Below, piece by piece: positions 1 through 7,923 of a stretch of DNA of 64,000 nt; the first letter of the stretch is position 1; each line of letters begins with the position of its first letter. Location of the stretch: assembly GCA_963787675.1 (NCBI GenBank), contig CAWBDV010000016.1, positions 62,001-126,000 on the forward strand, read 5' to 3'. The stretch comes from JAJPKK01 sp963787675. GTDB taxonomy: Bacteria; Pseudomonadota; Alphaproteobacteria; Rhizobiales; Xanthobacteraceae. The notes below the pieces were generated by a model. The model made no database searches and was not told the origin of the DNA. It saw nothing but the letters and a program-made list of their open reading frames with translations. Made by a program: the position numbers and the translations under genes.

Positions 1-323
1 ACCTCACCAAGGGACCGGTGAAACTCTCCATCCCGGTCAGCCAAGCCTATACGTCGGTGACGTTCTACACGCGCTACGACATCGCCTATTACGCCATCAA
101 CGATCGCGCCGCCGGACGACGCTCGATCGATCTCGACCTGATGACGACAAAACAGCGCGACGACCTGCCCGAGGAGGAGGACGTCACCAGCGCGGACCGG
201 CTTATCGTGGAGTCGCCGTCCCCGACCGGCCTCATTGTTGCGCGCGCCTTCTCGCCGGAACCGAGTCAGCTCGCGAGCGTGACCGCGAGCTTGAAGACGG
301 CGCAATGCAGGACGCCGTCTTGA
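1..323 (+). CDS. Hypothetical protein, 3' end only (truncated by window edge)
   Basis: The frame is open from base 3 and closes with TGA at 321-323, so about 106 C-terminal residues of a gene that starts upstream are visible. A GTG at 18 could be a start but has no convincing ribosome binding site. The visible part has an aromatic-rich stretch (SVTFYTRYDIAYYAI), an acidic patch (LPEEEDV) and a Ser/Ala-rich tail. I see no membrane segment and recognise no family. It is convergent with the PQQ dehydrogenase, separated by about 80 bases with no obvious terminator. No function is proposed. Confidence 0.5.
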   Translation, partial: LTKGPVKLSIPVSQAYTSVTFYTRYDIAYYAINDRAAGRRSIDLDLMTTKQRDDLPEEEDVTSADRLIVESPSPTGLIVARAFSPEPSQLASVTASLKTAQCRTPS

Positions 324-402
324 CGTAGGCCGCCGGGGGATTCCCGGCGACCATCGACGCGCGAGATTGCCCGCTTACAGGCCGAAGCTTACAAGCCCAA
401 GC

Positions 403-2115
403 TCACAAGCCGAAGACGAACAGCATCGTCTGGTTGCGCATGTCGCGCAGTTCCGGCGAGAACACGTGGCGGCCGATGGCAATGCGCGACAGGCCCGACA
501 TGATCGCCACGTACTGCTTGCCGCCGACCTCGAACGTCATCGGCGGGGCATTGAAGCCCGAGCCGACGTTGATCTTCCACAGCTGCTCGAGTGTGGTGTC
601 GTCGTAGGCCGCAAACGTGCCGTCGGTGTAGCCGGTGAAGATGACGCCGCCGGCGGTCGAAACCACGCCGCTGTTGTTGACATAGGGGATGTGGACCTTC
701 TTGCGAATCTCGCCGGTGAAGGGATCGGCGACGATGATATCGGATTCGTTGCGCTCGATATGGCGGAAGGTGGCGCCCTTCCAGTCGCCGGCCTTGTTCG
801 ACAGGGTCGGGTCGAGCGTCACCTGATTGCACGACGACATCGACGGAATGTAGAGCAGCTTCGTGCGCGGGCTGTAGGATGCCGGATAGAAGTTGTTGCC
901 GCCGCCCATCGATGGGCACAGCTTCTTGGTGCGATCGGCAAGCGTCTGGTTCTGGCGTCCGGAATAGGCCTGGATGTCCTTGTTCGGGTCGTAGTCGACC
1001 GGCATTCCGGTCTTCTGATCGATGCCATTGGTCCAATTGATCGTATCAAGATAGGGCTTGGCGAACACGGTCTGCCCGTTCGCGCGCTCGAACGTGTAAA
1101 GGAAACCGTTGCGCGCCGAATGAGTGATGAGTTTGCGCTGTTGGCCCGCCACCTGGCCATCGATCAGGATATGGGTGCCGGCCTCGTCGTAATCCCACAT
1201 GTCGCCCGGGACGTACTGGTGATACCAGTTCATCTTGCCGGTTTCGGGATTCCACGAGATCAGGCTGTCCGTATAGAGATTGTCCCCGGGACGATAATAC
1301 GGATCGAACATCGGCACCGGATTGCCGGTCCCCCACAGCACCTGATTGGTGCTGATGTCGTATGACCCCGTGACCCACATGGCGCCGCCGCCAGTCTGCC
1401 AGGCGTTGTTCTTGTCCTTCCACGTCTCCGAGCCCGGTTCACCAGGCGCCGGCACGACGTATTTGCGCCAGGCCTCCTTGCCGGTCGCGGCATCGACCGC
1501 GACGATGAAGTCGCGGGTGCCGCGGTCGCCCCCGGCGGCGCCAAGCACGATCTTGTCCTTGATCGCCATCGGCGCGGCGGTGAGTTGCAGATCGACCTGA
1601 CCGTCGGAGAGGTTGGTCTCCCACGCAACCTTGCCGGTGTCCTTGTTGGTGGCGATCATGCGCGGCGGATAGTTCGCGACGGTGATGACGAGATTGCCCC
1701 ACAGCGCTGCGCCGCGATTTGCCAGCGGGACGCGCTCCTGGCCCGGGTCCATGCGCCAGACGATGCGCCCGACGTCGCCGGAGCGGCCGTCGATCTTGTA
1801 GAGCACGCCCCACTGGTCGACGACGTACAGGAAGCCGTCTTCGACAAGCGGGGTCGATTGCAAATTCTCGTTGGCCGCCGTGCCGCCGATTGCGACCGCA
1901 TAGGCGAGCTTGAGGTCCTTGACGTTCGACCGATTGATGCGGTCGAGCGGCGAATAGCGTTGGGCATCGTAGGTGCGATGATTCATCAGCCAGTTCTGCG
2001 GCTCGGGATTGGTGAGCCGCTCCGGCGTCACCTCGGCCGCGAGCGCGGGAGCAGCCGTGCAGAAGGCGGCTCCGGCGAGGAGCAGGGCGCGCAGTGACCA
2101 ACGATGCGGGTGCAT
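403..2115 (-). CDS. PQQ-dependent alcohol dehydrogenase, methanol/ethanol family (type I, periplasmic)
   Basis: A 570-residue quinoprotein. It should oxidise a primary alcohol or aldehyde in the periplasm with PQQ and pass electrons to a soluble cytochrome c. I chose the ATG at 2115 because it follows GGAGG by a normal spacing and opens a Sec signal (hydrophobic core at residues 8-24, cleavage near ALAAE). Beta-propeller repeats such as AVDAATGKEAW and WNPETGKMNW follow. The catalytic region reads PGDMWDYD (residues 303-310): D308 would be the base, and D310 sits where XoxF-type enzymes carry the extra Asp that coordinates a lanthanide. There is no CXXCH, so no fused heme domain, and I do not see the vicinal Cys-Cys near residues 100-115 that is typical of the family. 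PQQ synthesis genes are absent from the window. Substrate unknown. Confidence 0.9.
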   Translation of the reverse strand: MHPHRWSLRALLLAGAAFCTAAPALAAEVTPERLTNPEPQNWLMNHRTYDAQRYSPLDRINRSNVKDLKLAYAVAIGGTAANENLQSTPLVEDGFLYVVDQWGVLYKIDGRSGDVGRIVWRMDPGQERVPLANRGAALWGNLVITVANYPPRMIATNKDTGKVAWETNLSDGQVDLQLTAAPMAIKDKIVLGAAGGDRGTRDFIVAVDAATGKEAWRKYVVPAPGEPGSETWKDKNNAWQTGGGAMWVTGSYDISTNQVLWGTGNPVPMFDPYYRPGDNLYTDSLISWNPETGKMNWYHQYVPGDMWDYDEAGTHILIDGQVAGQQRKLITHSARNGFLYTFERANGQTVFAKPYLDTINWTNGIDQKTGMPVDYDPNKDIQAYSGRQNQTLADRTKKLCPSMGGGNNFYPASYSPRTKLLYIPSMSSCNQVTLDPTLSNKAGDWKGATFRHIERNESDIIVADPFTGEIRKKVHIPYVNNSGVVSTAGGVIFTGYTDGTFAAYDDTTLEQLWKINVGSGFNAPPMTFEVGGKQYVAIMSGLSRIAIGRHVFSPELRDMRNQTMLFVFGL

Positions 2116-2272
2116 ATGTTCCTCCACTTTCGACGTCGTTGCGGTCATTCTACCGCCCCCGACGGCGAAATTGAATTGCAGAGCGCGCAGTGCTGCGGGC
2201 GAAACGAAGCTGACGCGCACCTCGGCCGCGGCTTCCGGACTACCGATCTGGAGGTGGAAGTGGCCTAGCGGG

Positions 2273-2557
2273 CTAGAAATTGTAGCCTTTGCGCGGATCG
2301 TAGGTTCGGTCGTAGAGGCACTTGAAGCCGATGAACTCGCCGTACCAGCGATGCACGCTCGTGATCTTCGAGATCCGGCCCCATCGCGCGCAGTAACCCG
2401 CCGCGATGTCGCGGTAGATGCCGTCTATCTCCGGGCGCCATTGGATGACGCCGCCTGTGTCATTGGCCGTCAGTCCCCACATGTCGGTGCCGGGCAAATT
2501 CCCCGCTTGAGCCGCAAACGAGATGGGGATGAGTGCGATAGCAACCAACCAGCGCAT
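2273..2557 (-). CDS. Small secreted hypothetical protein (94 aa)
   Basis: The ATG at 2557 opens a clear Sec signal (MRWLVAIALIPISFAAQA), giving a mature protein of about 76 residues rich in Trp, Tyr and Gly with two cysteines (AGYCARWG and FKCLYDR) that could form a disulfide. An upstream in-frame Met at 2656 would add a Cys-rich tail in front of the signal peptide and is unlikely. It lies just upstream of the PQQ dehydrogenase on the same strand and may be cotranscribed. No family recognised. Confidence 0.6.
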   Translation of the reverse strand: MRWLVAIALIPISFAAQAGNLPGTDMWGLTANDTGGVIQWRPEIDGIYRDIAAGYCARWGRISKITSVHRWYGEFIGFKCLYDRTYDPRKGYNF

Positions 2558-3037
2558 GCTATGGGTCCCAACCGCTCCGATGTTTCTCAACTGACAATCG
2601 CAATCGCAACAGTTGAAACCGATGCGGAGCGCATTTTGTGATGCCATTTCAGGCACGTTGGCGGACTTTCGGCTATCGACTCGACCATTTCAAGCACGCC
2701 GGAGGCCCAAATACACGATTCCGCCAGAGCTGTGGCCGGAATGCCATATCGCCCAAGAAATCGCCGTCACTGGCGTTAATCTCATGTTACGGAAGTCCAT
2801 TACATCGCGCCGCATTGTGCTAAACAGCAGCGCGTTTTCGACCCTTGAGACGGTGCCGAGGGGCACCTCGATTCGTGGGATTGCTGGCATGCAGAATGCA
2901 TCTTCGGTCGTGCGACGCCGTGCACTCTATTGCCGAATGCCGCAGGCCGCCAAATCGCCCGGTTCTATTCCGACCCTGTCCTCGTTAAGTCCCGCCATTA
3001 CGCGGCAGCCGTGTTCGGCCGCACATCGAAAGTTTCC
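2558..3037. other. Intergenic region between divergent genes, no gene seen
   Basis: About 480 bases separate the small secreted protein (minus strand) from the DUF3828 protein (plus strand). The composition is more AT-rich than the neighbouring genes. Short open frames on both strands have no recognisable product and no good ribosome binding site. The only structure noticed is a tight hairpin, GGTGCC/GGCACC, at 2852-2867. It must hold the two divergent promoters, but I cannot assign boxes with confidence. Confidence 0.4.
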
Positions 3038-3577
3038 ATGATGACGAATGGAATTTCTGCGGCAGCGCTGTCGCGGCGCGGTCTCTTGATCGGAATTGCA
3101 ATCGTGCTCGCCGGCCCGTCGGCGGCATTTGCCGCCCAGCCGAGCGGCGCCAAGGTGTTTCTCGATTCGATCTACAAGAACTACGTCGGCAGTTCCGCCG
3201 GGACCGCCAAGGGCGTTCCGCTGACCAACTCCAAGCTGGTGCGCGGCTATTTCACCGTCGGGCTCGCGTCGCTCATCAATGAGGATCGTGCCGCTGCCAC
3301 AAAGCGCGGCGAGCCGCCGGTGCTGGACGGCGACCCTTTCATCGGCAGCCAGGAGTGGGACATCTCCGACCTCGCCGTCGATGTCAAGGAAGCCAGCCCC
3401 GTCAAGGCCACCGGCACCGTGACCTTCATGAACTCCGGCAAGCCCGGCAAAGTCATGGTCGAGCTCTTGAGGTCCGGCAATGACTGGCGGATTTCCGACA
3501 TCACCTGGGAATCGGGCTCGTTGCGCGGGCTCTATCGCCGCAAGGCCTCCCGCGATACCGAAGTGACTCCACGCTAG
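3038..3577 (+). CDS. DUF3828-like exported protein
   Basis: A 179-residue protein. Two adjacent ATGs (3038 and 3041) give M-M-T-N; upstream sequence shows no better start. The N-terminus has SRRGLLIG followed by a hydrophobic stretch ending FAAQ, which fits a Tat or Tat-like signal with cleavage near residue 31. The mature part (KVFLDSIYKNYVG, then a pattern of DGDPFIGSQEWDI and VKATGTVTFMN) resembles the DUF3828 family, small periplasmic proteins of unknown role with an NTF2-like fold. Family assignment is from memory of the pattern and is moderate. It stands alone on the plus strand upstream of an amidohydrolase. Confidence 0.6.
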   Translation: MMTNGISAAALSRRGLLIGIAIVLAGPSAAFAAQPSGAKVFLDSIYKNYVGSSAGTAKGVPLTNSKLVRGYFTVGLASLINEDRAAATKRGEPPVLDGDPFIGSQEWDISDLAVDVKEASPVKATGTVTFMNSGKPGKVMVELLRSGNDWRISDITWESGSLRGLYRRKASRDTEVTPR

Positions 3578-3699
3578 AGCTAACGGTGCTTCACCTCGAA
3601 CGGGCTTGACCGCACGCTGGTTTCCGCGAACTGTTGTGCCGGCACGTGCGTAAAATACGCGCGCCTAAAGAAGATGCGCCGCGATACTGGGAGGTGACG

Positions 3700-4785
3700 A
3701 TGGCCGCTGGCTCTTCACGACGATTTTTCGCCCCATGCAAATGTTGCGGCGGGTTTGCCAGCGCCGCGGCCGTGAGCCGGCGCCAGTTCGTTACGGGCGG
3801 CGTTGCGGCTGTCGGTGCCGCGGCGGCGGCAGCGCCCACCGCACTCTTCGCCCAGGCGAAGCCGCATCGCATCGACGTTCATCATCATGTTGTGCCGCCC
3901 GTTTATTTGGAGGCTCTCAAGAAGGCCGGGCTCGATAATCCACCGATCGCGAACTGGACGCTGCAGCATTCGCTGGATGACATGGAGAAGGGCGGTATTG
4001 CGACCTCGATGGCATCGCAAATGCCGCCGCACGTCGGCTTCCTCGGTGCAAAGGAGGCGGCTGCAGCCGCCCGCGGCTCGAACGAATTCATGAAGAAGCT
4101 AGCGGATGATCATCCGGGTCGCTTCGGCATCTTTGCCATGGTGCCGATGCCGCATGTTGACGAGGCGCTAAAGGAGATCGAATACGCGCTCGATACGCTC
4201 CACGTCGACGGTATCGCACTCATGACGAGCTACGGCGAAAAGTATCTCGGCGACGTAGCATTTGCGCCGGTGATGGAAGAATTCAATCGGCGCAAAACGA
4301 CGATCTATACGCATCCGCTCGCACCCATGTGTTGCCGCAACGTCGCGGGATTTTCTCCGATCTACATCGAGTTCGGAACGGATACGACGCGGACCATCGC
4401 AAGCTTGATCTTCAACAAAACCGCTGCGCGATACCCGGACATCAACTTCATCTTCTCGCACGCCGGCGGCACGGTGACGTCTCTGACGGATCGGTTCACC
4501 GACCAGATGCCGATGTCTCCACCCTACAAGGACTTCACCGCCGAAAGCGTGATGACCCAGCTTCGACGATTCTATTACGACACCGCTCAGTCATCGAATC
4601 CGATCGCCATGGCCGCGCTGACGAAGATGGTCGCAACCTCTCAGATCGTGTTCGGCACCGACTATCCCTATCGCGAGGCCATCGAAAATGTGAGAGGCTT
4701 GGCCAGCATCTTCAATGCTGACGATCTCAAGAAGATCGAGCGGGAGAACGCGCTGCGCCTGCTGCCACGCTGGCGCGCGACCTGA
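3700..4785 (+). CDS. Amidohydrolase family 2 protein (ACMSD-like), Tat-type leader
   Basis: 361 residues. The ATG at 3700 follows GGGAGGTGACG, a strong ribosome binding site. The leader holds SRRQFVTGG and an Ala-rich segment ending LFAQA, a Tat signal, so the metal enzyme is probably folded before export. Before the Tat motif there is an unusual CKCC cluster (residues 13-16). The catalytic domain starts with IDVHHHVVPP (metal-binding HxH at residues 61-63) and ends with FGTDYPYREA, whose Asp is the usual metal ligand of the amidohydrolase_2 family; HPLAPMC and FSHAGG lie between. Such enzymes hydrolyse or non-oxidatively decarboxylate small aromatic or carboxylic substrates. Substrate unknown. 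Confidence 0.85.
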   Translation: MAAGSSRRFFAPCKCCGGFASAAAVSRRQFVTGGVAAVGAAAAAAPTALFAQAKPHRIDVHHHVVPPVYLEALKKAGLDNPPIANWTLQHSLDDMEKGGIATSMASQMPPHVGFLGAKEAAAAARGSNEFMKKLADDHPGRFGIFAMVPMPHVDEALKEIEYALDTLHVDGIALMTSYGEKYLGDVAFAPVMEEFNRRKTTIYTHPLAPMCCRNVAGFSPIYIEFGTDTTRTIASLIFNKTAARYPDINFIFSHAGGTVTSLTDRFTDQMPMSPPYKDFTAESVMTQLRRFYYDTAQSSNPIAMAALTKMVATSQIVFGTDYPYREAIENVRGLASIFNADDLKKIERENALRLLPRWRAT

Positions 4786-4791
4786 CCGACG

Positions 4792-4815
4792 GCGGGCATC
4801 CGTCGCCCGCTTTTT
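4792..4815 (+). terminator. Intrinsic terminator between convergent genes
   Basis: GCGGGC (4792-4797), a 7-base loop, GCCCGC (4805-4810) and five T (4811-4815), directly after the amidohydrolase stop. On the other strand it lies just beyond the DMT transporter stop at 4825 and may help terminate that gene as well. Confidence 0.75.
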
Positions 4816-4824
4816 CGCTCTTTT

Positions 4825-5745
4825 TCATTTCGACGTGGCGCGCCAGCCGCGTCCGCCGCGCCGCGATTCGTGCCACAGCAGGAACAGGCCTGATCCGACC
4901 ACGATGGCCGACCCGATCAACAGGTGCAGGGTCGGGACATCGCCCCAGACAAGAAAGCCCATGATCATCGCCCATACCAGCGAGAAATAGTTGAAGGGCG
5001 CGACCGCGGACGTGGGCGCGAGATGAAGCGAGCGCGTCCACAGATATTGCCCGACCGCATTGGCAAGGCCGTTCCCGACCATGGCGGCGCCGTCGATGAA
5101 ATTCGGCGTTATCCAGCCGAACGGCAACGTCACGCTGAAGAAGATCGTCAGCAACGTCATCTGATACATGGTCAGCGTTTCCGCCGATTCCGTCGACGTC
5201 ATCCGGCGCACCCCGACCGTCACCGTGCCGAACAGCACCGCATTGGCCAGCGCGAATGCGGAGCCGATCTGGATCGTTTCCGCGCCGGGGCTCGTGACCA
5301 GCAATACGCCTGCAAAGCCAACGATGAGTGCGCCCCAGCGCACCGGGCCAACGACTTCCTTCAGAATAATGATCGCCGCGAGCGTTGCGAACAGCGGCGC
5401 CGAGAAGTTGATCGCGACCGCGCTCGCGAGCGGCATCAGGCTGAATGCGATGACAAGGAACGTCTGCGCCAGGGATTGGGAAACCCCGCGAAACAGATGT
5501 TCGCGGAATTGCGATGTGCGAAACACGATGAGACCCGTCGTCGGCAGGATGACGAGGGCTGCGCCCACCAACGCTGAGACGGCGCGCACGAACAACATCT
5601 CGCCGATCGGATAAGTCGCGACCAGCCATTTGGAGAGCGCGCTCGAACCGGCGAACACGATCGTTGCGGCGATCATGTAGGCGATGCCGAGTGGAATGCG
5701 GTCCTGTCGCGTCTTCGCGAGCGGGGCAGCGTCGGTTCCCTTCAC
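4825..5745 (-). CDS. EamA/DMT-superfamily transporter
   Basis: 306 residues from the GTG at 5745, chosen because GGAGGAG lies eight bases upstream; an in-frame ATG at 5820 would add 25 residues rich in Arg. About ten hydrophobic segments form two EamA halves (for example GIAYMIAATIVFAGSS and LHLLIGSAIVVGSGLFLLW). This is the pattern of drug/metabolite exporters in the inner membrane, which move amino acids, nucleosides or small amphiphiles. Substrate cannot be told. It is divergent from the phosphodiesterase gene and shares a promoter region of about 135 bases with it. Confidence 0.85.
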   Translation of the reverse strand: MKGTDAAPLAKTRQDRIPLGIAYMIAATIVFAGSSALSKWLVATYPIGEMLFVRAVSALVGAALVILPTTGLIVFRTSQFREHLFRGVSQSLAQTFLVIAFSLMPLASAVAINFSAPLFATLAAIIILKEVVGPVRWGALIVGFAGVLLVTSPGAETIQIGSAFALANAVLFGTVTVGVRRMTSTESAETLTMYQMTLLTIFFSVTLPFGWITPNFIDGAAMVGNGLANAVGQYLWTRSLHLAPTSAVAPFNYFSLVWAMIMGFLVWGDVPTLHLLIGSAIVVGSGLFLLWHESRRGGRGWRATSK

Positions 5746-5879
5746 CCCGATGCTCCTCCTGCCCCGGTCGTTTCCCCTTGCGCGCAACCGGTACGCGATT
5801 GCGCCGAAAATGCTATGCAAATTGTCACATGTCTGTCAGGCGGATTTGGTCTGAGCATGGGCAAACAAAAGGGAGTTCG

Positions 5880-7730
5880 ATGCGTATCCCCTGTATCGTC
5901 GCCGCCGGCCTGTTCGTCGGCATTGCCGCGGCCTTCGCTCAGCCGGCGGCTACCCAGCCTGCAAGCGGCCCAGCCACGCCGCGAAATGTCGTGATTTTTA
6001 TCGCCGACGGTTTGCGTGCGCATTCGGTCAATGACGCAAGCGCGCCGAACATGGCGGCACTGGCACGGCAGGGCGTCGCCCTCGTCAACAGCCACGCGAT
6101 CTACCCGACGCTCACCATGGTGAATGCATCGGCGATCGTGACCGGCCACTATCCCGGCGATACCGGCGTGTTCAGCAACACCATGTTCGCTGGTTTCGCG
6201 GTGCCGGGCGCCGGCGGCAGCATGACGCCCTTCATCGAGAACGATACCGTGCTTGGCGATCTCGATGCGCACTTCGGCGGGAATTTTCTCGACGAAGACA
6301 CCCTTCTCACGCTCGCGCGCGACAATGGCCTGAGCACTGCGGCGATCGGCAAGGTCGGCCCGACGCTGTTGTTCGATCACGTTGATCGCAGCGGCAACGG
6401 CACGATCATCGTTGACGATTGGACCGGCACAGCGCGCGGGATTCCGCTTTCGGGCGAAATGACCGAGCGCTTGAAAGGGGCGGGACTGCCGCTCGCGACC
6501 CCGTCGCGAGGCCCGAATGGTGATGCCGGCAACGCGACAATCCCCGGCACGCGGTCCCCGAATGTTGGCCAGCAGGATTATCTCGCGGGAGTCGCGACGC
6601 GGGCGGTGTTGCCGCTCTTCAAAGCGCGCAACAAGCCCTTCGTGCTGGTGTTCTGGTCGCGCGATCCGGACGGCACGCAACACAACCAGGGCGACAGCCT
6701 TAACGTGCTGGTGCCCGGCATCAACGGGCCGACATCGTTTGCCGCGATTTGCAATGCCGATGACGATCTTGGCCGCATCCGCGCGGCCCTCGGCGAACTC
6801 GGCCTCGCCGACACGACCGACATCGTCGTCACGGCGGATCATGGCTTCTCGACCGTCGCGCGTACGAGCGCCACGAGCATCGCGGCCAAGGCCCGCTATG
6901 TTGACGTGCCGCCGGGCCAGCTGCCGCCCGGCTTCCTCGCGATCGATCTTGCCAAGCTGCTGGATGAACCGCTGATCGATCACGACAACGGCAATGCGGT
7001 CGTCGGCGAAGGAGTGCATCCGCGATTTGGCAACGGCACCATCGGCAGCGCGGAGCATCCCAAGGCCATTGTCGTCGCCAATGGCGGGAGCGATCTCGTC
7101 TACATTCCGGATGGCAGCGAGGCGACCGCGGGCAAGATCGTCGCCGCCCTGTTGGCGCAGGATTACGTCAGCGGCATTTTCGTCGACAGCCGGCTCGGCC
7201 GGTTTCCCGGCACGCTCACGCTCGCCGATATCGCGCTCGATGGCGCTGCGGTGACGCCGCGGCCCGCGATCGTCGTCAGTTTCCGCAGCTTCGACACGGT
7301 GTGCGGCGAACCAGTGCGATGTCCGGTCGAGGTCGCGGATACCGGGCTGCGCCAAGGCCAAGGCATGCACGGCTCATTCAGCCGTGCCGATACGTTCAAC
7401 TTCATGGCGCTCGCCGGGCCCGATTTCAAATCGGGCTTCATCGATACGGCGCCGGCAAGCAACGCGGACATCGCCCCGACCATCGCGGCACTCCTGCGGC
7501 TCACTTTGCCCAGCAAGGGCGGGCTGACGGGCCGGGTGCTCGCCGAAGCGATGCCCGGCACGCCGTTGCCGGAGGTGGTTGGATGGTCGGTCGCTTCCGA
7601 GCCTGCCGCAAATGGCATGCGGACCGTGCTCGACCTCCAGGCGGTCGGCGAGGTGCGCTATTTCGATGTCGCCGGATTCCCCGGTCGCACGCTAGGGCTC
7701 TCGCAGCCCGCGCCGACGAACGAGCGCTGA
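5880..7730 (+). CDS. Exported type I phosphodiesterase/nucleotide pyrophosphatase (alkaline phosphatase superfamily)
   Basis: 616 residues. The ATG at 5880 follows AAAAGGGAG and opens a Sec signal (MRIPCIVAAGLFVGIAAAFA). The domain shows the NPP pattern: VVIFIADGLR (metal-binding Asp), YPTLTMVNASAIVTG with the Thr nucleophile in the second Thr position and TG closing the motif, FVLVFWSRDPDGTQHNQG (metal-binding Asp and His), VTADHGFS (Asp-His pair) and GMHGSFSR (last His). These are the six zinc ligands plus nucleophile expected of the family. It should cleave phosphodiester or pyrophosphate bonds in the periplasm. Nothing next to it identifies the substrate. Confidence 0.85.
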   Translation: MRIPCIVAAGLFVGIAAAFAQPAATQPASGPATPRNVVIFIADGLRAHSVNDASAPNMAALARQGVALVNSHAIYPTLTMVNASAIVTGHYPGDTGVFSNTMFAGFAVPGAGGSMTPFIENDTVLGDLDAHFGGNFLDEDTLLTLARDNGLSTAAIGKVGPTLLFDHVDRSGNGTIIVDDWTGTARGIPLSGEMTERLKGAGLPLATPSRGPNGDAGNATIPGTRSPNVGQQDYLAGVATRAVLPLFKARNKPFVLVFWSRDPDGTQHNQGDSLNVLVPGINGPTSFAAICNADDDLGRIRAALGELGLADTTDIVVTADHGFSTVARTSATSIAAKARYVDVPPGQLPPGFLAIDLAKLLDEPLIDHDNGNAVVGEGVHPRFGNGTIGSAEHPKAIVVANGGSDLVYIPDGSEATAGKIVAALLAQDYVSGIFVDSRLGRFPGTLTLADIALDGAAVTPRPAIVVSFRSFDTVCGEPVRCPVEVADTGLRQGQGMHGSFSRADTFNFMALAGPDFKSGFIDTAPASNADIAPTIAALLRLTLPSKGGLTGRVLAEAMPGTPLPEVVGWSVASEPAANGMRTVLDLQAVGEVRYFDVAGFPGRTLGLSQPAPTNER

Positions 7731-7738
7731 TCCCCGGC

Positions 7739-7919
7739 TACGCATAGAGTGCGCACCGTGCGGACGTGTCCGCGGTGCGCACCACCACATTTCGCTATCT
7801 CGCCGCTCCGACCCCGTGCGCACGGCGGCTTCAAGACTGAGCGAAGTCTCCTCAGCCTCGGCCGCCCAACGGGTCCGGCCTTCGGCCGGCCCGATGATAA
7901 GCTTTGCGCACCCTACGTC
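7739..7919. repeat. Palindromic intergenic repeat, copy 1
   Basis: Fills the gap between two convergent genes. The right end is the family consensus GCTTTGCGCACCCTACG (7901-7919 region). The left end is degenerate (ATAGAGTGCGCAC). Inside there is a nested hairpin: GTGCGCACC (7749-7757) with GGTGCGCAC (7774-7782), enclosing GCGGAC/GTCCGC at 7760-7773. It is one of six copies in the window. Confidence 0.75.
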
Positions 7920-7923
7920 GACG

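Noticed and set aside
367..1365. Long plus-strand open frame opposite the PQQ dehydrogenase (332 codons)
   Set aside because: It is antisense to a clearly real gene, has shadow-type composition (Arg/His/Val-rich) and no recognisable domain; typical of high-GC DNA.
2690..2890. Possible small minus-strand gene in the 2558-3037 gap
   Set aside because: 66 codons with no ribosome binding site, no family resemblance and competing frames on the other strand.
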